A DNA stretch of 64,000 nucleotides from Bacillus sp. MM2020_4. GTDB lineage: Bacteria > Bacillota > Bacilli > Bacillales > Cytobacillaceae. The stretch lies in contig NZ_JAANMZ010000002.1 in NCBI RefSeq assembly GCF_011250555.1, positions 62,001-126,000 on the forward strand. Reading direction: 5' to 3'. The notes beneath the pieces were generated by a model. That model searched no databases. It was given only the letters and a program-made list of their open reading frames with translations, and was not told the origin of the DNA. A program made the translations under genes and the position numbers. Numbering within the stretch: position 1 is the first letter of the stretch; each line of letters opens with the position of its first letter. Below are positions 53,883-63,983 of the stretch, one piece after another.

Positions 53883-56800
53883 TCAGCGCCTCTCTAGCCA
53901 GAGAGTTCATTTGACGATCTAATTCATCTAACTGATAGCGTTTTTCTTGAGGTGTTAAGTCATAAGATGATTGAATAGCGCGATATTGATTCCTTAAATC
54001 ACTAATGTCTCTGCTGACTTTCGTTAGATATTTGTAATCGTCTACCCGTGCGTAATTAACATCATCCCCTTCCTCATAACCTTCTTGGTTGCGTTTCGCT
54101 GAATTTCGTTCTTTGGTCAATTTATCAATGGTGTCATAGAAATCTGTCATGATCTGACCACCGCCCGTAGAGTCAACCGTGAAAGCATTCATAACAGGAA
54201 GTTCAGACCACTTCTTCGCTTCTTGTGGTGGTGTTTTTCCAACTTTTAAAGCTTCAAGTAAATTATCCGCACCAGCCGTTGCGTATTTACCTAGACCAGC
54301 TCCATATCCTCGAATGAGGTTATCTGTTTTGTATGGTGAAATATCAGGTAATAGGCTAAGCGCACCGCCTTCTCCGGTTAAATTCCCCACCGTCCTAGCA
54401 ACTAAGCTAGTGGATGGCCCATATTGGTCTTGAGGCAATAAATCCTGGTCACGTCTAGGAACAACAGGCCCACCAGTAAAAAAGCTATGATTAGTCATAT
54501 TTTCGATGATTGGAGTTAGTCCTGTCAACATATGTGGAATTTTTAATATTTCTACTGCTTGCCGTTGAATAAATTTACTCCAACTATCCGGATCGTTCTG
54601 TTTTATATAGTCCATTACTTGCTCGACAGGATTTGCAAAAACGGGCGCTAAGTCAAACGGTTTCGGGATACGCGCTAATTCATCAGTCCCAGGAATCGGC
54701 AAAAGAAAGAAAGTATCTTTCATCCATTTTGGAGTATTAGCATAGGTTTCTTTCTGCTTTTCATTTGCCATTTTATCCATCATGACATAAGCACCGATGG
54801 CTGGTAACGTAACGCCGGTAATAGCTTTTATAGTAGTTCGAACAGGATTTTGTTTAAATGCCCTTGCGATTTTATCTTTACCCTGTAAGTTAGCATTCAA
54901 GAAAGCAACCGCTCTATTCCACTGCCTCATATCTGTTCCGACACGTCCAAAGTCCATCAAATCACGAGATTGAAAAGCCGCTTCTTGGGGTGTAGCTCCT
55001 TTCTTCATCGCCCTTCTAAATTCACCGAGTTTAGTTGCTTCCTCTGTAAATTCTGACATAGACTGTAAAGTATGAAGAATCAATTTGGTGAATTCTTTCG
55101 GGTTAGTAATGGTCTTAAACCCTTTTTGATAAAGTGTGCCTTCCTTTTTCAAGGTACTCAATGTTTCGCGAAGATAATTCCGATCTTGTGAAAGGTAATT
55201 TCCGTACCCCCCTCCTTCTCGTACCCATTGCTTGTACAATCCGTCTTTATTTAATGCTTTCCCTTGAAATACCTTCCACGCCCCAACGGGTAAATCAATA
55301 ATCGGAAAATATCCGTTATTAGACACTACGAACGCTTGGAACTGGTCACGGATAGGATTCCGCAGCATAAACTCAGGTGTTAGGGTTGCCCCGGCCCTAA
55401 GCATACCAGTAGGAACTGATAAAAACTGAATGACTTTGTTTGTTGTGTCTTCATCTAGCTGTTGTATAGCTTCATATAGGTCTTTATCAAGCTGGTATTG
55501 AACCTTTTCCCCGTTCTCGAACACGGTAACAATATGTTCTTTTTTAACATCCTGCGCCCCATGTAATCGCTCGACAAATTGACCTGCACCCTCGATGTCT
55601 GCCAATCTGGAAAGCTCTAATCCTACTTTGTTTTTCTCAACCGCATTTACCACTGCAAAAGTATTTTTCACCATACTCTCCAATGGATCAATAACATCAC
55701 GGGTAGAACCTTTTAACCTTTTCACAGGATTAGTTAAGTTAGCAAACCCTTTACCACCGCCTAGACCCGATGCAATATCATCCTCAAAGAAACGATAAAA
55801 CGGAACATAGTTCGGATATTTCTTTTTCATTTCTTCTACTGCTTTTGCTGAAAGGATACCGCCATCTTTCAACATATCCAGAAGCTTGTTATTATACTTC
55901 ATTAATCCTTGGTGTACCTGGTTCATTTCGGGAGTATTGAATTTGGACATAACCTTTTCAATTTCTTCTTTGGTCATACCGCTTTCAATGTCCAAAGTTT
56001 CTAATTCTTTTGCATGTACCGCTGTCGCGTAATCGGATACATCCTTCATGTTATAACCATATTTTTCAATAGGTTTTAATATGTCTTTAAAATCATGCAA
56101 GATTAATTCAGCTTTCTTAGGAGCCCCAACGGATAAACGAGCCTTTTTGTAAAGGGATTGTTCCGCACTATTTAATTGTCCGGTAACTTGCTTTTCGACT
56201 TTCTTCAAACGGTCGAATTTATCAATAAATTGACTATATAGTCTATCTACCTTTTCGCCGACAGTCACTTGTTCTTTCCCAGTACGATCAATTTTACCAC
56301 GCAATCGCATTTCGGGACCTTGTTCAATCCAACGATCTACATCGCCTTGCGTTTTCAACAACCCTTGTTTTACCTTTTTAGGCAGCACATTCTCGAAGTG
56401 TTGTGAAAACATTGGCGCATCCGTTACCGCTTTTTGTGGGTCAGATAAGTATAAACGAATGAACTCCGCTAAACCTTCTTCACGAACTTCCTGCGGTGTG
56501 TAACCTTTTCCGGATGTTACTTTACCCAACTTCATTAATTCGTTATCAAACGCCGCATCTGTGAGCTTAAACTGCTTGTCTAAGTGGTGACCGATTTCGT
56601 GAGAGATAACTCCGATATCGCCATAGTTTTTCGTTCGAATAACCTCCGGATTGACTTTGAAATATCCACTTACGTTATCATCAACATTTCCCAACCGCCC
56701 ATGACGGATAGTAACCCCTAAGTTTTTACGAGTGTTATTCAGCAATTCTTGACGACTGATAGGTTTTACTTGTTTGCCGCTAGGCGCACGTAACGGAACG

Positions 56801-58275
56801 ATTTCATTTTGCATAGCCTGGACGCCACTAGGTAATGAACCACTTTGTTTGTGATTAACAGGTGGAAGTAATTCTTGAGTGTTTGCAAATGCCTTGGTAG
56901 GTTGTTCAGCGTTCACCCTCATATTGTTGATTTCATTGTCAGCAGCAGGAATGATTTCATCTAGCGATTTTCCGACTTTCGGCACTTCTACCCTAGGAGT
57001 AATTTTCGGCTCGATTTTAGGCAAGTAGTTCGGTTTTGTAATATCATTTCCGTTAGGCATCAAGCTATCATAATTGCTTTTAGGTTTTATCGGTAAAGCG
57101 TTATCCGCTTGAACTGACCTTTGCATATCGGTGAAAGCTTTCGATACTTGTCCGCTGTCCGGCAATAGATTTCGCATGGTTCGATTGGATGCTGATTCAA
57201 ATCCCTTAGCAATACCTTTCCCAGCACCATAAAGTAATGGATCCGCAAGACCGCCAATCGCTGTATTCATGCCAATATACTTAGCGTTATCTTTCCAGTT
57301 ATAATCGGTAGGATTAAACCCTTCCCTTGCTGCCACTTCTGCCCCGGATATACCAGCGCCAATCGCTGAACCTTTGGCAGCCTCCGATACCAACCGCTTA
57401 GGAAGACTTTTGGAGCCAAACTCCGTTAAGGCTTTACCGGCTTTAGAGGAATTTAATGCCTTATATCCCCCAACACCCGGAACAAGATACCCTAATCCAG
57501 TGGTAAGCATATCAGTGCCGCCACCTTCCCCAAACTTTCGTTGAGAAAGGTAGTCCGGTGTTTGGCCAGACATCTTTTTATCTAGGTTGCCTATTACACC
57601 GAAAGAGGCCGAATCAACCGCACGATTCGAGCCCCTTTGAATTTCGCTGAATGTTTTGGATTGGTTTCGATTCGCATAGTTTTTTGCCGCTTGCCCCACA
57701 CTGACATCATCAAATGGATTAAGTGTGTCTTTCGCTAATCGACCGATATCCTTTAAGTCATCAAGCAAATTTTTGTTTTTCTTCTTTTTTGGAACCACTT
57801 CTTCTTTTTGCACGGTTGTTTTTTGTACCTTTGGTGGTTCGTACATCTCTTTATTGCGATTCCGCTCAACGCTTTGGGATGTATTCTTTTCCATGTTCGC
57901 AAAAATTCCATCAAGAATTTCCTTTTGTGTGTATGCGCCGTGTCCTAAGCGCCCCTCGATTTTCCTATCTTCCTCAAAGTCCATATGGCGACGATATTCA
58001 TCCTCATTATCGATACCCTGTTCACGAGATAACTTAGAAAATTTATCATTGTAGCTTCTACCGTATTTTTTAATACTAAGAGGCTTTAATAGATCTGTTT
58101 CCCATTTATAGGATTTATCCTTACTTTTCCCCTCATACCCCGGCAAAGAATACTGAACACGGGAGGCTTTGGAAGCCTCCTTAAAATTAATATTTCCCGT
58201 TTTGGCATTCTCTGCCGCTACCTGTTTCTTTCTTGCTTGATCTTCTTGCCATAGTTGATAAGCTGATTTAGCCAT
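53857..58275 (-). CDS. 1472-residue polyvalent virion protein with zinc-protease motif
   Basis: The largest gene of the window. The N-terminal 200 residues are basic and low-complexity; a glycine/alanine-rich hydrophobic stretch follows. Near residue 560, GVISHEIGHHLDKQF is an HExxH zincin motif, with REEGLAEFIRLYLSDP just after, giving the third ligand. The middle (KVMSKFNTPEMNQVH) and the C-terminal third, with RDQFQAFVVSNNG and MDFGRVGTDMRQWNRAVAFL, resemble the large polyvalent (LPD) domains of phage proteins. I infer an internal virion protein ejected with DNA. No transglycosylase motif is visible. Confidence 0.72.
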   Translation of the reverse strand: MAKSAYQLWQEDQARKKQVAAENAKTGNINFKEASKASRVQYSLPGYEGKSKDKSYKWETDLLKPLSIKKYGRSYNDKFSKLSREQGIDNEDEYRRHMDFEEDRKIEGRLGHGAYTQKEILDGIFANMEKNTSQSVERNRNKEMYEPPKVQKTTVQKEEVVPKKKKNKNLLDDLKDIGRLAKDTLNPFDDVSVGQAAKNYANRNQSKTFSEIQRGSNRAVDSASFGVIGNLDKKMSGQTPDYLSQRKFGEGGGTDMLTTGLGYLVPGVGGYKALNSSKAGKALTEFGSKSLPKRLVSEAAKGSAIGAGISGAEVAAREGFNPTDYNWKDNAKYIGMNTAIGGLADPLLYGAGKGIAKGFESASNRTMRNLLPDSGQVSKAFTDMQRSVQADNALPIKPKSNYDSLMPNGNDITKPNYLPKIEPKITPRVEVPKVGKSLDEIIPAADNEINNMRVNAEQPTKAFANTQELLPPVNHKQSGSLPSGVQAMQNEIVPLRAPSGKQVKPISRQELLNNTRKNLGVTIRHGRLGNVDDNVSGYFKVNPEVIRTKNYGDIGVISHEIGHHLDKQFKLTDAAFDNELMKLGKVTSGKGYTPQEVREEGLAEFIRLYLSDPQKAVTDAPMFSQHFENVLPKKVKQGLLKTQGDVDRWIEQGPEMRLRGKIDRTGKEQVTVGEKVDRLYSQFIDKFDRLKKVEKQVTGQLNSAEQSLYKKARLSVGAPKKAELILHDFKDILKPIEKYGYNMKDVSDYATAVHAKELETLDIESGMTKEEIEKVMSKFNTPEMNQVHQGLMKYNNKLLDMLKDGGILSAKAVEEMKKKYPNYVPFYRFFEDDIASGLGGGKGFANLTNPVKRLKGSTRDVIDPLESMVKNTFAVVNAVEKNKVGLELSRLADIEGAGQFVERLHGAQDVKKEHIVTVFENGEKVQYQLDKDLYEAIQQLDEDTTNKVIQFLSVPTGMLRAGATLTPEFMLRNPIRDQFQAFVVSNNGYFPIIDLPVGAWKVFQGKALNKDGLYKQWVREGGGYGNYLSQDRNYLRETLSTLKKEGTLYQKGFKTITNPKEFTKLILHTLQSMSEFTEEATKLGEFRRAMKKGATPQEAAFQSRDLMDFGRVGTDMRQWNRAVAFLNANLQGKDKIARAFKQNPVRTTIKAITGVTLPAIGAYVMMDKMANEKQKETYANTPKWMKDTFFLLPIPGTDELARIPKPFDLAPVFANPVEQVMDYIKQNDPDSWSKFIQRQAVEILKIPHMLTGLTPIIENMTNHSFFTGGPVVPRRDQDLLPQDQYGPSTSLVARTVGNLTGEGGALSLLPDISPYKTDNLIRGYGAGLGKYATAGADNLLEALKVGKTPPQEAKKWSELPVMNAFTVDSTGGGQIMTDFYDTIDKLTKERNSAKRNQEGYEEGDDVNYARVDDYKYLTKVSRDISDLRNQYRAIQSSYDLTPQEKRYQLDELDRQMNSLAREALIDIGEKTK

Positions 58276-58285
58276 TAGGCATCAC

Positions 58286-59179
58286 CTACATTCCTAGCAT
58301 TTTCATTTTATCCCACGCACTCAAGTTAGGATTTTGGGCAGGAGGTACCGGGTTTTTAAAGTACGGCGAGCCTGTGCGCTGTCCAGCTATGATAGCAGGA
58401 TTAGAGTAATATTGGTCGAGTGGCGCAATAGGAGCCTTAGCATCTGTATAAGCACTTTTGCTTGCTGTTGCTTTTGCTGTAGCTGTCGAGCTTGTTTTAG
58501 CTGTGCTCGTTTTCCTGGATTTTGCTGTCTTCGCTGCATTCAGTGCCGCTAGTGCCTTCTGATACTCTAACTCTTTCATTTTCTTCTCTAACGCCCATTG
58601 TTCTTGCTGCATTTGATAATTACGGTAATCCTGATACCGCTGGTAAATATCTTGCTGTGACTGACTAAATGCATCTGCTAGTTTGCTTGACCTCTCAGCC
58701 GCAATGGCATTCATAATCGCCTGTTCACGGGAAGGATCGTTTTCATTGGCAATTTGCTGGTCAATCCCTCGAATAGCCGTCGCCTCGTTGTTATTGATAT
58801 CACGGAACGAATCCTGCCTTGCGGACGCTAATTGGGCTTGTGTGGTCAAATTCTCGCCACTGGCATTAATCCCATTCGCCGCCATCAATTCACGCAACCG
58901 TGATACATTCTGTGCGTTTACCACGTCCGCTTGGTTCCGCTGTGATTGATATTGTGGAGCTAAGTCTTTCTTCTGCTGGTTAAAGCCCGAAACAGCTTTT
59001 TCTCGCTGTGCTTTTAATTGGTCTATTTGGTTTTTCTGCTGCGCGTCATACATCGAATTAATTTTACTCGACATCGTATCGAACGGACTTGCTTCAAATG
59101 CTTTGTTTCCGTTATTTAACCGATAATACTTCCCTTGAGCATCCGCATACAGGTTATCGCCAATTTGGTAATCCGCCAT
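58286..59179 (-). CDS. coiled-coil virion protein
   Basis: A 297-residue protein: short N-terminal beta segment (YADAQGKYYRLNNGNKAFEA), a long Gln/Ala-rich coiled coil (residues 45-210), and a Ser/Thr/Ala tail (KTSSTATAKATASK). Short-tailed phages often have such internal core or ejection proteins next to the large virion protein. GGAGGGAG precedes the ATG. Confidence 0.55.
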   Translation of the reverse strand: MADYQIGDNLYADAQGKYYRLNNGNKAFEASPFDTMSSKINSMYDAQQKNQIDQLKAQREKAVSGFNQQKKDLAPQYQSQRNQADVVNAQNVSRLRELMAANGINASGENLTTQAQLASARQDSFRDINNNEATAIRGIDQQIANENDPSREQAIMNAIAAERSSKLADAFSQSQQDIYQRYQDYRNYQMQQEQWALEKKMKELEYQKALAALNAAKTAKSRKTSTAKTSSTATAKATASKSAYTDAKAPIAPLDQYYSNPAIIAGQRTGSPYFKNPVPPAQNPNLSAWDKMKMLGM

Positions 59180-59191
59180 GTGTCTCCCTCC

Positions 59192-59758
59192 TTAGTTATA
59201 GGCTCGGAACTGGATGTTATCAATTCCGTTATCCGCGTTAGATACACAGTTATAAATTTTTACTTCGCCGGTTGAGAGAATGATCACATCCAACCCTCGT
59301 TTGTTTTCATAATACTGATCCTTTGGACGATATCCCGCTGGTAAGGTAAAAACGGTGGTGCCATCCGTCCGTGTCCCAAGCTTAATCCGCCCATTCACAT
59401 GCACCATGCCAAAAACATCTTTCCAATACCTTGCTTTTTGGTCGCCATAGGCATTCTGCCACCCGTTTTGTAACGAAGCGTCAATTTCCGCTGGTGGTTT
59501 ATCGATGTACGTCTTCAAGCTTTCCAGTAGCGTTTGAACATCGGTTCCGGTTAGACCTGTAATAGTTGTCATCCCGATGTTTTTTGCTCCGGAATCACCT
59601 GCTTCCGTTTTTTTAAGTGCATCTATTAATTTGTTAAGATTAACTCTTACCTCGTCCGGGGCCGCGTCAAATTGAGCCTTTAATTCACTAGGATTAAGGG
59701 AAGGACGATCCGATAAATCCGCCACTTTTTTTGTAAAGGAAACTAATTTTTCAAACAT
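59192..59758 (-). CDS. tail/receptor-binding type protein
   Basis: A 188-residue protein with a helical N-terminus (FDAAPDEVRVNLNKLIDALK) and a beta C-terminus beginning WKDVFGMVHVNGRIKLGTRT, then FTLPAGYRPKDQYYENK, a receptor-binding or collar-like tip segment seen in tail fibres of Firmicute phages. Function is inferred from that tip and the setting. Confidence 0.6.
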   Translation of the reverse strand: MFEKLVSFTKKVADLSDRPSLNPSELKAQFDAAPDEVRVNLNKLIDALKKTEAGDSGAKNIGMTTITGLTGTDVQTLLESLKTYIDKPPAEIDASLQNGWQNAYGDQKARYWKDVFGMVHVNGRIKLGTRTDGTTVFTLPAGYRPKDQYYENKRGLDVIILSTGEVKIYNCVSNADNGIDNIQFRAYN

Positions 59759-59766
59759 GTAATCAC

Positions 59767-61578
59767 CTACTTAATTTTGTTTTGATACCTGAACTCAATC
59801 CCCATAGAAAGAACAGAAAGACTCTCATCCAGCTTGTTATTTTGAATCATCAATTGAAAGTGAGTGACTTGTTTTGCCTTCACCTTTTGCTTAAATGGTT
59901 TCGGAAAATTAGAAAAGAAAAAGGTGAAATTCCCAAAATCCAAGTTGGCGAAGTCGAACAAATTAAATTGAATTGGTTTATTGGGATTAATCAAGATATT
60001 TTCCGCTTTATCAGAAGAATAATAGAGATCCACACTCGTTCGGCTAGCTGGTTTCAAGGAAAAGTAAACACTCTCAATATACTTTTTCATTTCATCCGCT
60101 TTGAAAGTAAGCTGTTTCGATTTCCAATAAGCATTAATCGGCTGCCCATCGTCATTGTAAGCTAATCCCTCGTATTCTTTTTTGAACCGATAAACCAAGC
60201 CGTCTGTTTGGCTGCCGAAATACAAATAGCCATCCTTCACTAAGAAGCATGACGCATTAATATTATTAAAGACATACCATTCACCGTATTTAGCATCCTG
60301 TGACTTTTGCGTGTAGTCTAGGACGTACACATTTCCATTTACCGCCAACCAATACTTTTTATCGAAATCAATCGATACTGCATTATCTAATCCCGATTCA
60401 AGCAACAATTTCCGGTCAATCTTAGAAGAAATATGCACGACGTTTCGCTCGTCTTTGACGTTCGATGCCACCAACATGTATACCCCATCTTTTGAAAGGC
60501 TCACTGGGTTGTTCTCGATGATTTGAATACTATTTGATGCAATCGTACCCACTTGGTTGTTAATCGGCTTAGAAGGGAAACTAACGACTCCTTCTTCGGT
60601 AATCTGAAAACTAACCATGTGCTTTCCGTTGGGCTTTTCTACAATTAGATAATCATATTGTTTGCTGAACCCCATAATCTTTTCGGACATCCGGTAATAG
60701 CCATTTTCGAGCCAGTAGGTCGCATCGTAAAGCCCTGACCTATACATGTATTCCGGCATATCGGGATTACCAGCAATAAACATTCGAGTATCATTCGAAC
60801 CCCCAAACCCAACCGCCATCGTACATTTGATGATTCGCTCACGGTAGCCGGACACCGTTTTCCCGGCTGTGATAATGACATTGTTGGTTCCTTTTGCCGG
60901 GGCTGTCGTAAAGGTAATTTTGCCGTTTACCCGGTCTACTGATAAGCCGCTACCCTCATTGATAGTAGTTGTCCCTACCACCGCTGAAACGGTTGTTGCG
61001 TCCAATCCCGTTAAGGACATCTGATAAACAGTTGCTTCGCCATCACCGGAAAAGGAATCTTTCCATTTGTTACCGATTAGGTTGAAATCCTCATTTGCTG
61101 AACCACCGCCACTAGGATTCTTCGATATCTGCAGCACAGGAATATATGGTTCTACTGCCTTAATGGTCGAACCATCGTAGACTAGGAAATTCACTCCGTC
61201 CATGATGTAGCATTTACCTTCCATGACAAAGAAATTAATCTTGCCATTTTGAATGCCATCGAATAGGACAGTCGGCTGTGCATCCCCGGATTGGGTATAT
61301 AATTTAGTACCGTGGGCGATTAAAAAAATCATGCTGCCATCCGTCTTGGTGTACAGGTACAAATCATTGATTTTACCCGCGCCTAAGCTGTCGGCAAATA
61401 CCCTTGCATACCCCGTGCGCTTATCCAGCGAGCCTTTTTCGTTACTAACCACATTCAGCGCATCCGGGGAACGATGGTCGCTGATTTGGGTTGCTGTGCC
61501 ACTGACATCTAACCCTTGAAATGGTTCGAGACGTAAAAGTGGTTGCGACTTCTGCGCGTACCCTGCCATTTGTGCCAT
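59767..61578 (-). CDS. large tail protein, beta-propeller-like
   Basis: A 603-residue beta-rich protein. It opens LRLEPFQGLDVSGTATQIS then DHRSPDALNVVSNEKGSL, a start typical of tail-tube/nozzle proteins (gp12 of T7, gp10 of P22 type) that describe themselves by repeated blades such as YWLAVNGNVYVLDYT and SCFLVKDGYLYFGSQTDGLVYR. Likely the tail nozzle. AAGGAGG precedes the ATG. Confidence 0.65.
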   Translation of the reverse strand: MAQMAGYAQKSQPLLRLEPFQGLDVSGTATQISDHRSPDALNVVSNEKGSLDKRTGYARVFADSLGAGKINDLYLYTKTDGSMIFLIAHGTKLYTQSGDAQPTVLFDGIQNGKINFFVMEGKCYIMDGVNFLVYDGSTIKAVEPYIPVLQISKNPSGGGSANEDFNLIGNKWKDSFSGDGEATVYQMSLTGLDATTVSAVVGTTTINEGSGLSVDRVNGKITFTTAPAKGTNNVIITAGKTVSGYRERIIKCTMAVGFGGSNDTRMFIAGNPDMPEYMYRSGLYDATYWLENGYYRMSEKIMGFSKQYDYLIVEKPNGKHMVSFQITEEGVVSFPSKPINNQVGTIASNSIQIIENNPVSLSKDGVYMLVASNVKDERNVVHISSKIDRKLLLESGLDNAVSIDFDKKYWLAVNGNVYVLDYTQKSQDAKYGEWYVFNNINASCFLVKDGYLYFGSQTDGLVYRFKKEYEGLAYNDDGQPINAYWKSKQLTFKADEMKKYIESVYFSLKPASRTSVDLYYSSDKAENILINPNKPIQFNLFDFANLDFGNFTFFFSNFPKPFKQKVKAKQVTHFQLMIQNNKLDESLSVLSMGIEFRYQNKIK

Positions 61579-61596
61579 AAATCATCCTCCTTTCCA

Positions 61597-61625
61597 TAAA
61601 AAATAGGACTGATTATTTTCAGTCC
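61597..61625 (-). terminator. intrinsic terminator inside the tail gene cluster
   Basis: GGACTGA and TCAGTCC form a 7-bp stem with a 6-nt loop; TATTTTTT follows on the reverse strand, between the tailspike and nozzle genes. Confidence 0.8.
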
Positions 61626-61656
61626 TTGTTACGACGGAGTATCGTCCAAATTTGTA

Positions 61657-63264
61657 TCAATATAATGGGTTAACCACTCCATTACCATCCTTGAATTTCA
61701 ATTTTCCATCACCAATATGTGTAAAAAATGTTCCATTAGGAGCATCTACTTCCGATAATGTTGGGGGTTGAATAGCTCCCAAAAATTGCGCTACTAGTCC
61801 TTGCTGTTTTAATCTCATATACTCCTTATAAACTTCCGATCCGGCTGTTCCTGTCCATCGTGCAAAAACCATATCATTTGTGTTAGGGTCTAATTCTAAA
61901 CTACCTTTTATTACACCATTACTCAACAAACGTTGTGATAATATGCGGGTATCATCCCCTCTATCCAATTGGTGAATGATGTTACCCTTTGTTTTTTTCG
62001 TGTATTTATTGTTAAATTCCCTTGTTATTCTGTCACCGTTTGATAAGTCTGTATAAGATAATCCAGTACCTAAATGATCATATTCAGAAATAAAACGGTC
62101 AGCACCTACTTCAACATAAATTCCTTTTGTTGTTGTTCCATTTTGGGCTTGTAAAATAGTATTACGTCTAGTTTCCATTACTGTAACACCTACAACATGT
62201 AAACTATACTCCGCCAGTTTAGAATTAATAAAAGCATACCCAACACTAGCAAATTTACAAGGAAAGGCAGATGTACCAATTTCAATATCAGCATATTTGT
62301 TAATCGCATCATTTAATTGTCCGTTTTGTTCATAATACCCTCTAACAATATTGAACGCATTACCACCAACATTTAAAACACCGTTTTTGCGGTTTCCTTC
62401 TATATCACAATCAACTAATGAAACAACATCATTTCCATTACTATAAAAACCATTACCATAATTAAAATTTATATAACACCCAACAAATAAAACGTTATTT
62501 GTTGCATTTCTTAAATCTACACCATCATTTCTATTCCATTGAAAACGACAATTTGTTGCTCTTATCGTCCATGAGTTTTCAGTGTGTAGACCTTCATCAT
62601 TGTACGTAACATCCAGATTTTCTAGTATAACTAAATTTGTAGCATACGAGCAATCTATACCGTGACCGCTATTTATATTATTCCCTTCAATAGCAAAATC
62701 TCGTAGTATTACATGTGTAAGATTATCTCCTACAGTTCCACTTATTTTTATGGCTGGGGATATCCCTGTGTTGTACAGTTTAGAACTTTCAGATGAAACA
62801 CCCTCTAAAATTATTCCTTGTGGAACAACAACCCCTGTTATAGATAGTGTTTTATTAGGAAGTACCACTTTGCCACCATTAGGTAAACTATCTATTGCTC
62901 TTTGCAATCTTCCGTTATCATCTGTTTCTTGTAAATCACGATAAAATTTAGAAACATAAGCAACACCGCTATCGAACGTAATTTGTGCCAACTCCGTCGT
63001 AAACCCATTCAGCCTATCCCCTAACGTTTGCTCGCCGCCACGGGCCGCTTCCACCTCGACATTGACATTCACCTTGGCGATTTCGTCAAACCGCTCGTTC
63101 ACCTGTTCAATCGCTTCTTGTTTGGCCAATTGGATATTGCCTGTCGGAGTCCCCACAAACGCTTCTTTTGTATCCGTCGTGTAAGCAGGAACACCCGGTT
63201 CTAGTACAGGGAGCCTTTCTTTTGGGCCTTTCTTCCATCTCACATCTGCGTTAATAACTGGCAT
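61657..63264 (-). CDS. right-handed beta-helix tailspike
   Basis: A 535-residue protein. Residues 1-95 are a head-binding region (PGVPAYTTDTKEAFVGTPTG, seen in many Firmicute tail proteins) with a coiled segment; from about residue 115 LQRAIDSLPNGGKVVLPN opens a pectate-lyase-type beta-helix with many Asn/Gly turns (GIDCSYATNLVILENLDV, NRKNGVLNVGGNAFNIV). It probably binds and perhaps cuts a cell-surface glycan. Its ATG overlaps the previous stop (TGATG). Confidence 0.82.
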   Translation of the reverse strand: MPVINADVRWKKGPKERLPVLEPGVPAYTTDTKEAFVGTPTGNIQLAKQEAIEQVNERFDEIAKVNVNVEVEAARGGEQTLGDRLNGFTTELAQITFDSGVAYVSKFYRDLQETDDNGRLQRAIDSLPNGGKVVLPNKTLSITGVVVPQGIILEGVSSESSKLYNTGISPAIKISGTVGDNLTHVILRDFAIEGNNINSGHGIDCSYATNLVILENLDVTYNDEGLHTENSWTIRATNCRFQWNRNDGVDLRNATNNVLFVGCYINFNYGNGFYSNGNDVVSLVDCDIEGNRKNGVLNVGGNAFNIVRGYYEQNGQLNDAINKYADIEIGTSAFPCKFASVGYAFINSKLAEYSLHVVGVTVMETRRNTILQAQNGTTTKGIYVEVGADRFISEYDHLGTGLSYTDLSNGDRITREFNNKYTKKTKGNIIHQLDRGDDTRILSQRLLSNGVIKGSLELDPNTNDMVFARWTGTAGSEVYKEYMRLKQQGLVAQFLGAIQPPTLSEVDAPNGTFFTHIGDGKLKFKDGNGVVNPLY

Positions 63265-63983
63265 CAAAAATCACCCCCGTCATAGATAATCCTCGTCGTT
63301 GTTTCCTGCTGAATTTGTGGTTGTTCGTCTGTTGGGTACATACCGTACACATCCTGTATCTTGGTGATTTTCGCCGGACGTTTCCGTTTTAACTCGTCAT
63401 ACCGGGAATTAAAAAAAGAAGCCCTATTTGGGTCTTCTTCCATCATCAGATGTGCCGCTAATCCGTAAGGAAGTACCATCAATGTGGTACGGTCATCCAG
63501 AAAAAACAGGCTGTTTTCGTCCATAATCACGGACGGTGTGACGGTTGCCGGTGTTAATTCCGCCTGCAACATGGTTAAAACGGACCATGATTTCTTTTTG
63601 TATTCTTGTGGATAGCCTTCATACGTGCCGTCCTCTGATTCTTCGCCCATGAGGTCCATGGCTGTAACGAAAACTTGTTGCGCTGTGATTCCGTTTCCTG
63701 TTGTAAACGAGAACACACCATCGAACAAATTGGTTTCGTTGCCGTAATCATCGGTAATTGTAATTTCATACGCATATTCCCCTGTTAGTCCTTTTGTATC
63801 AGACGAGAACAAATAAAGTGTAAAGGTGTTACCTGTGACGGTGATGTCCTGTTTGGTGAGGATGACCGTATCGTCCTTATACAAGCTAAATGTAAGATAG
63901 CCATCGGATAAAACAACATCAGTCACGGTAGCTGTGATGGTTTTTGCGTTACCCGCCCGCATCGAAATGTTTTGAATGGTCAT
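63264..63983 (-). CDS. adaptor-like tail protein with N-terminal immunoglobulin-like domain
   Basis: A 239-residue protein: residues 1-95 are a BppU-type beta sandwich (RAGNAKTITATVTDVVLSDG, YAYEITITDDYGNET), followed by a helical C-terminal part (AQQVFVTAMDLMGEE, TTLMVLPYGLAAHLMMEEDP, FFNSRYDELKRK) resembling head-tail adaptor or connector proteins. Fusion of the two is unusual. GGAGGG precedes the ATG; this is the last gene complete in the window. Confidence 0.62.
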   Translation of the reverse strand: MTIQNISMRAGNAKTITATVTDVVLSDGYLTFSLYKDDTVILTKQDITVTGNTFTLYLFSSDTKGLTGEYAYEITITDDYGNETNLFDGVFSFTTGNGITAQQVFVTAMDLMGEESEDGTYEGYPQEYKKKSWSVLTMLQAELTPATVTPSVIMDENSLFFLDDRTTLMVLPYGLAAHLMMEEDPNRASFFNSRYDELKRKRPAKITKIQDVYGMYPTDEQPQIQQETTTRIIYDGGDF

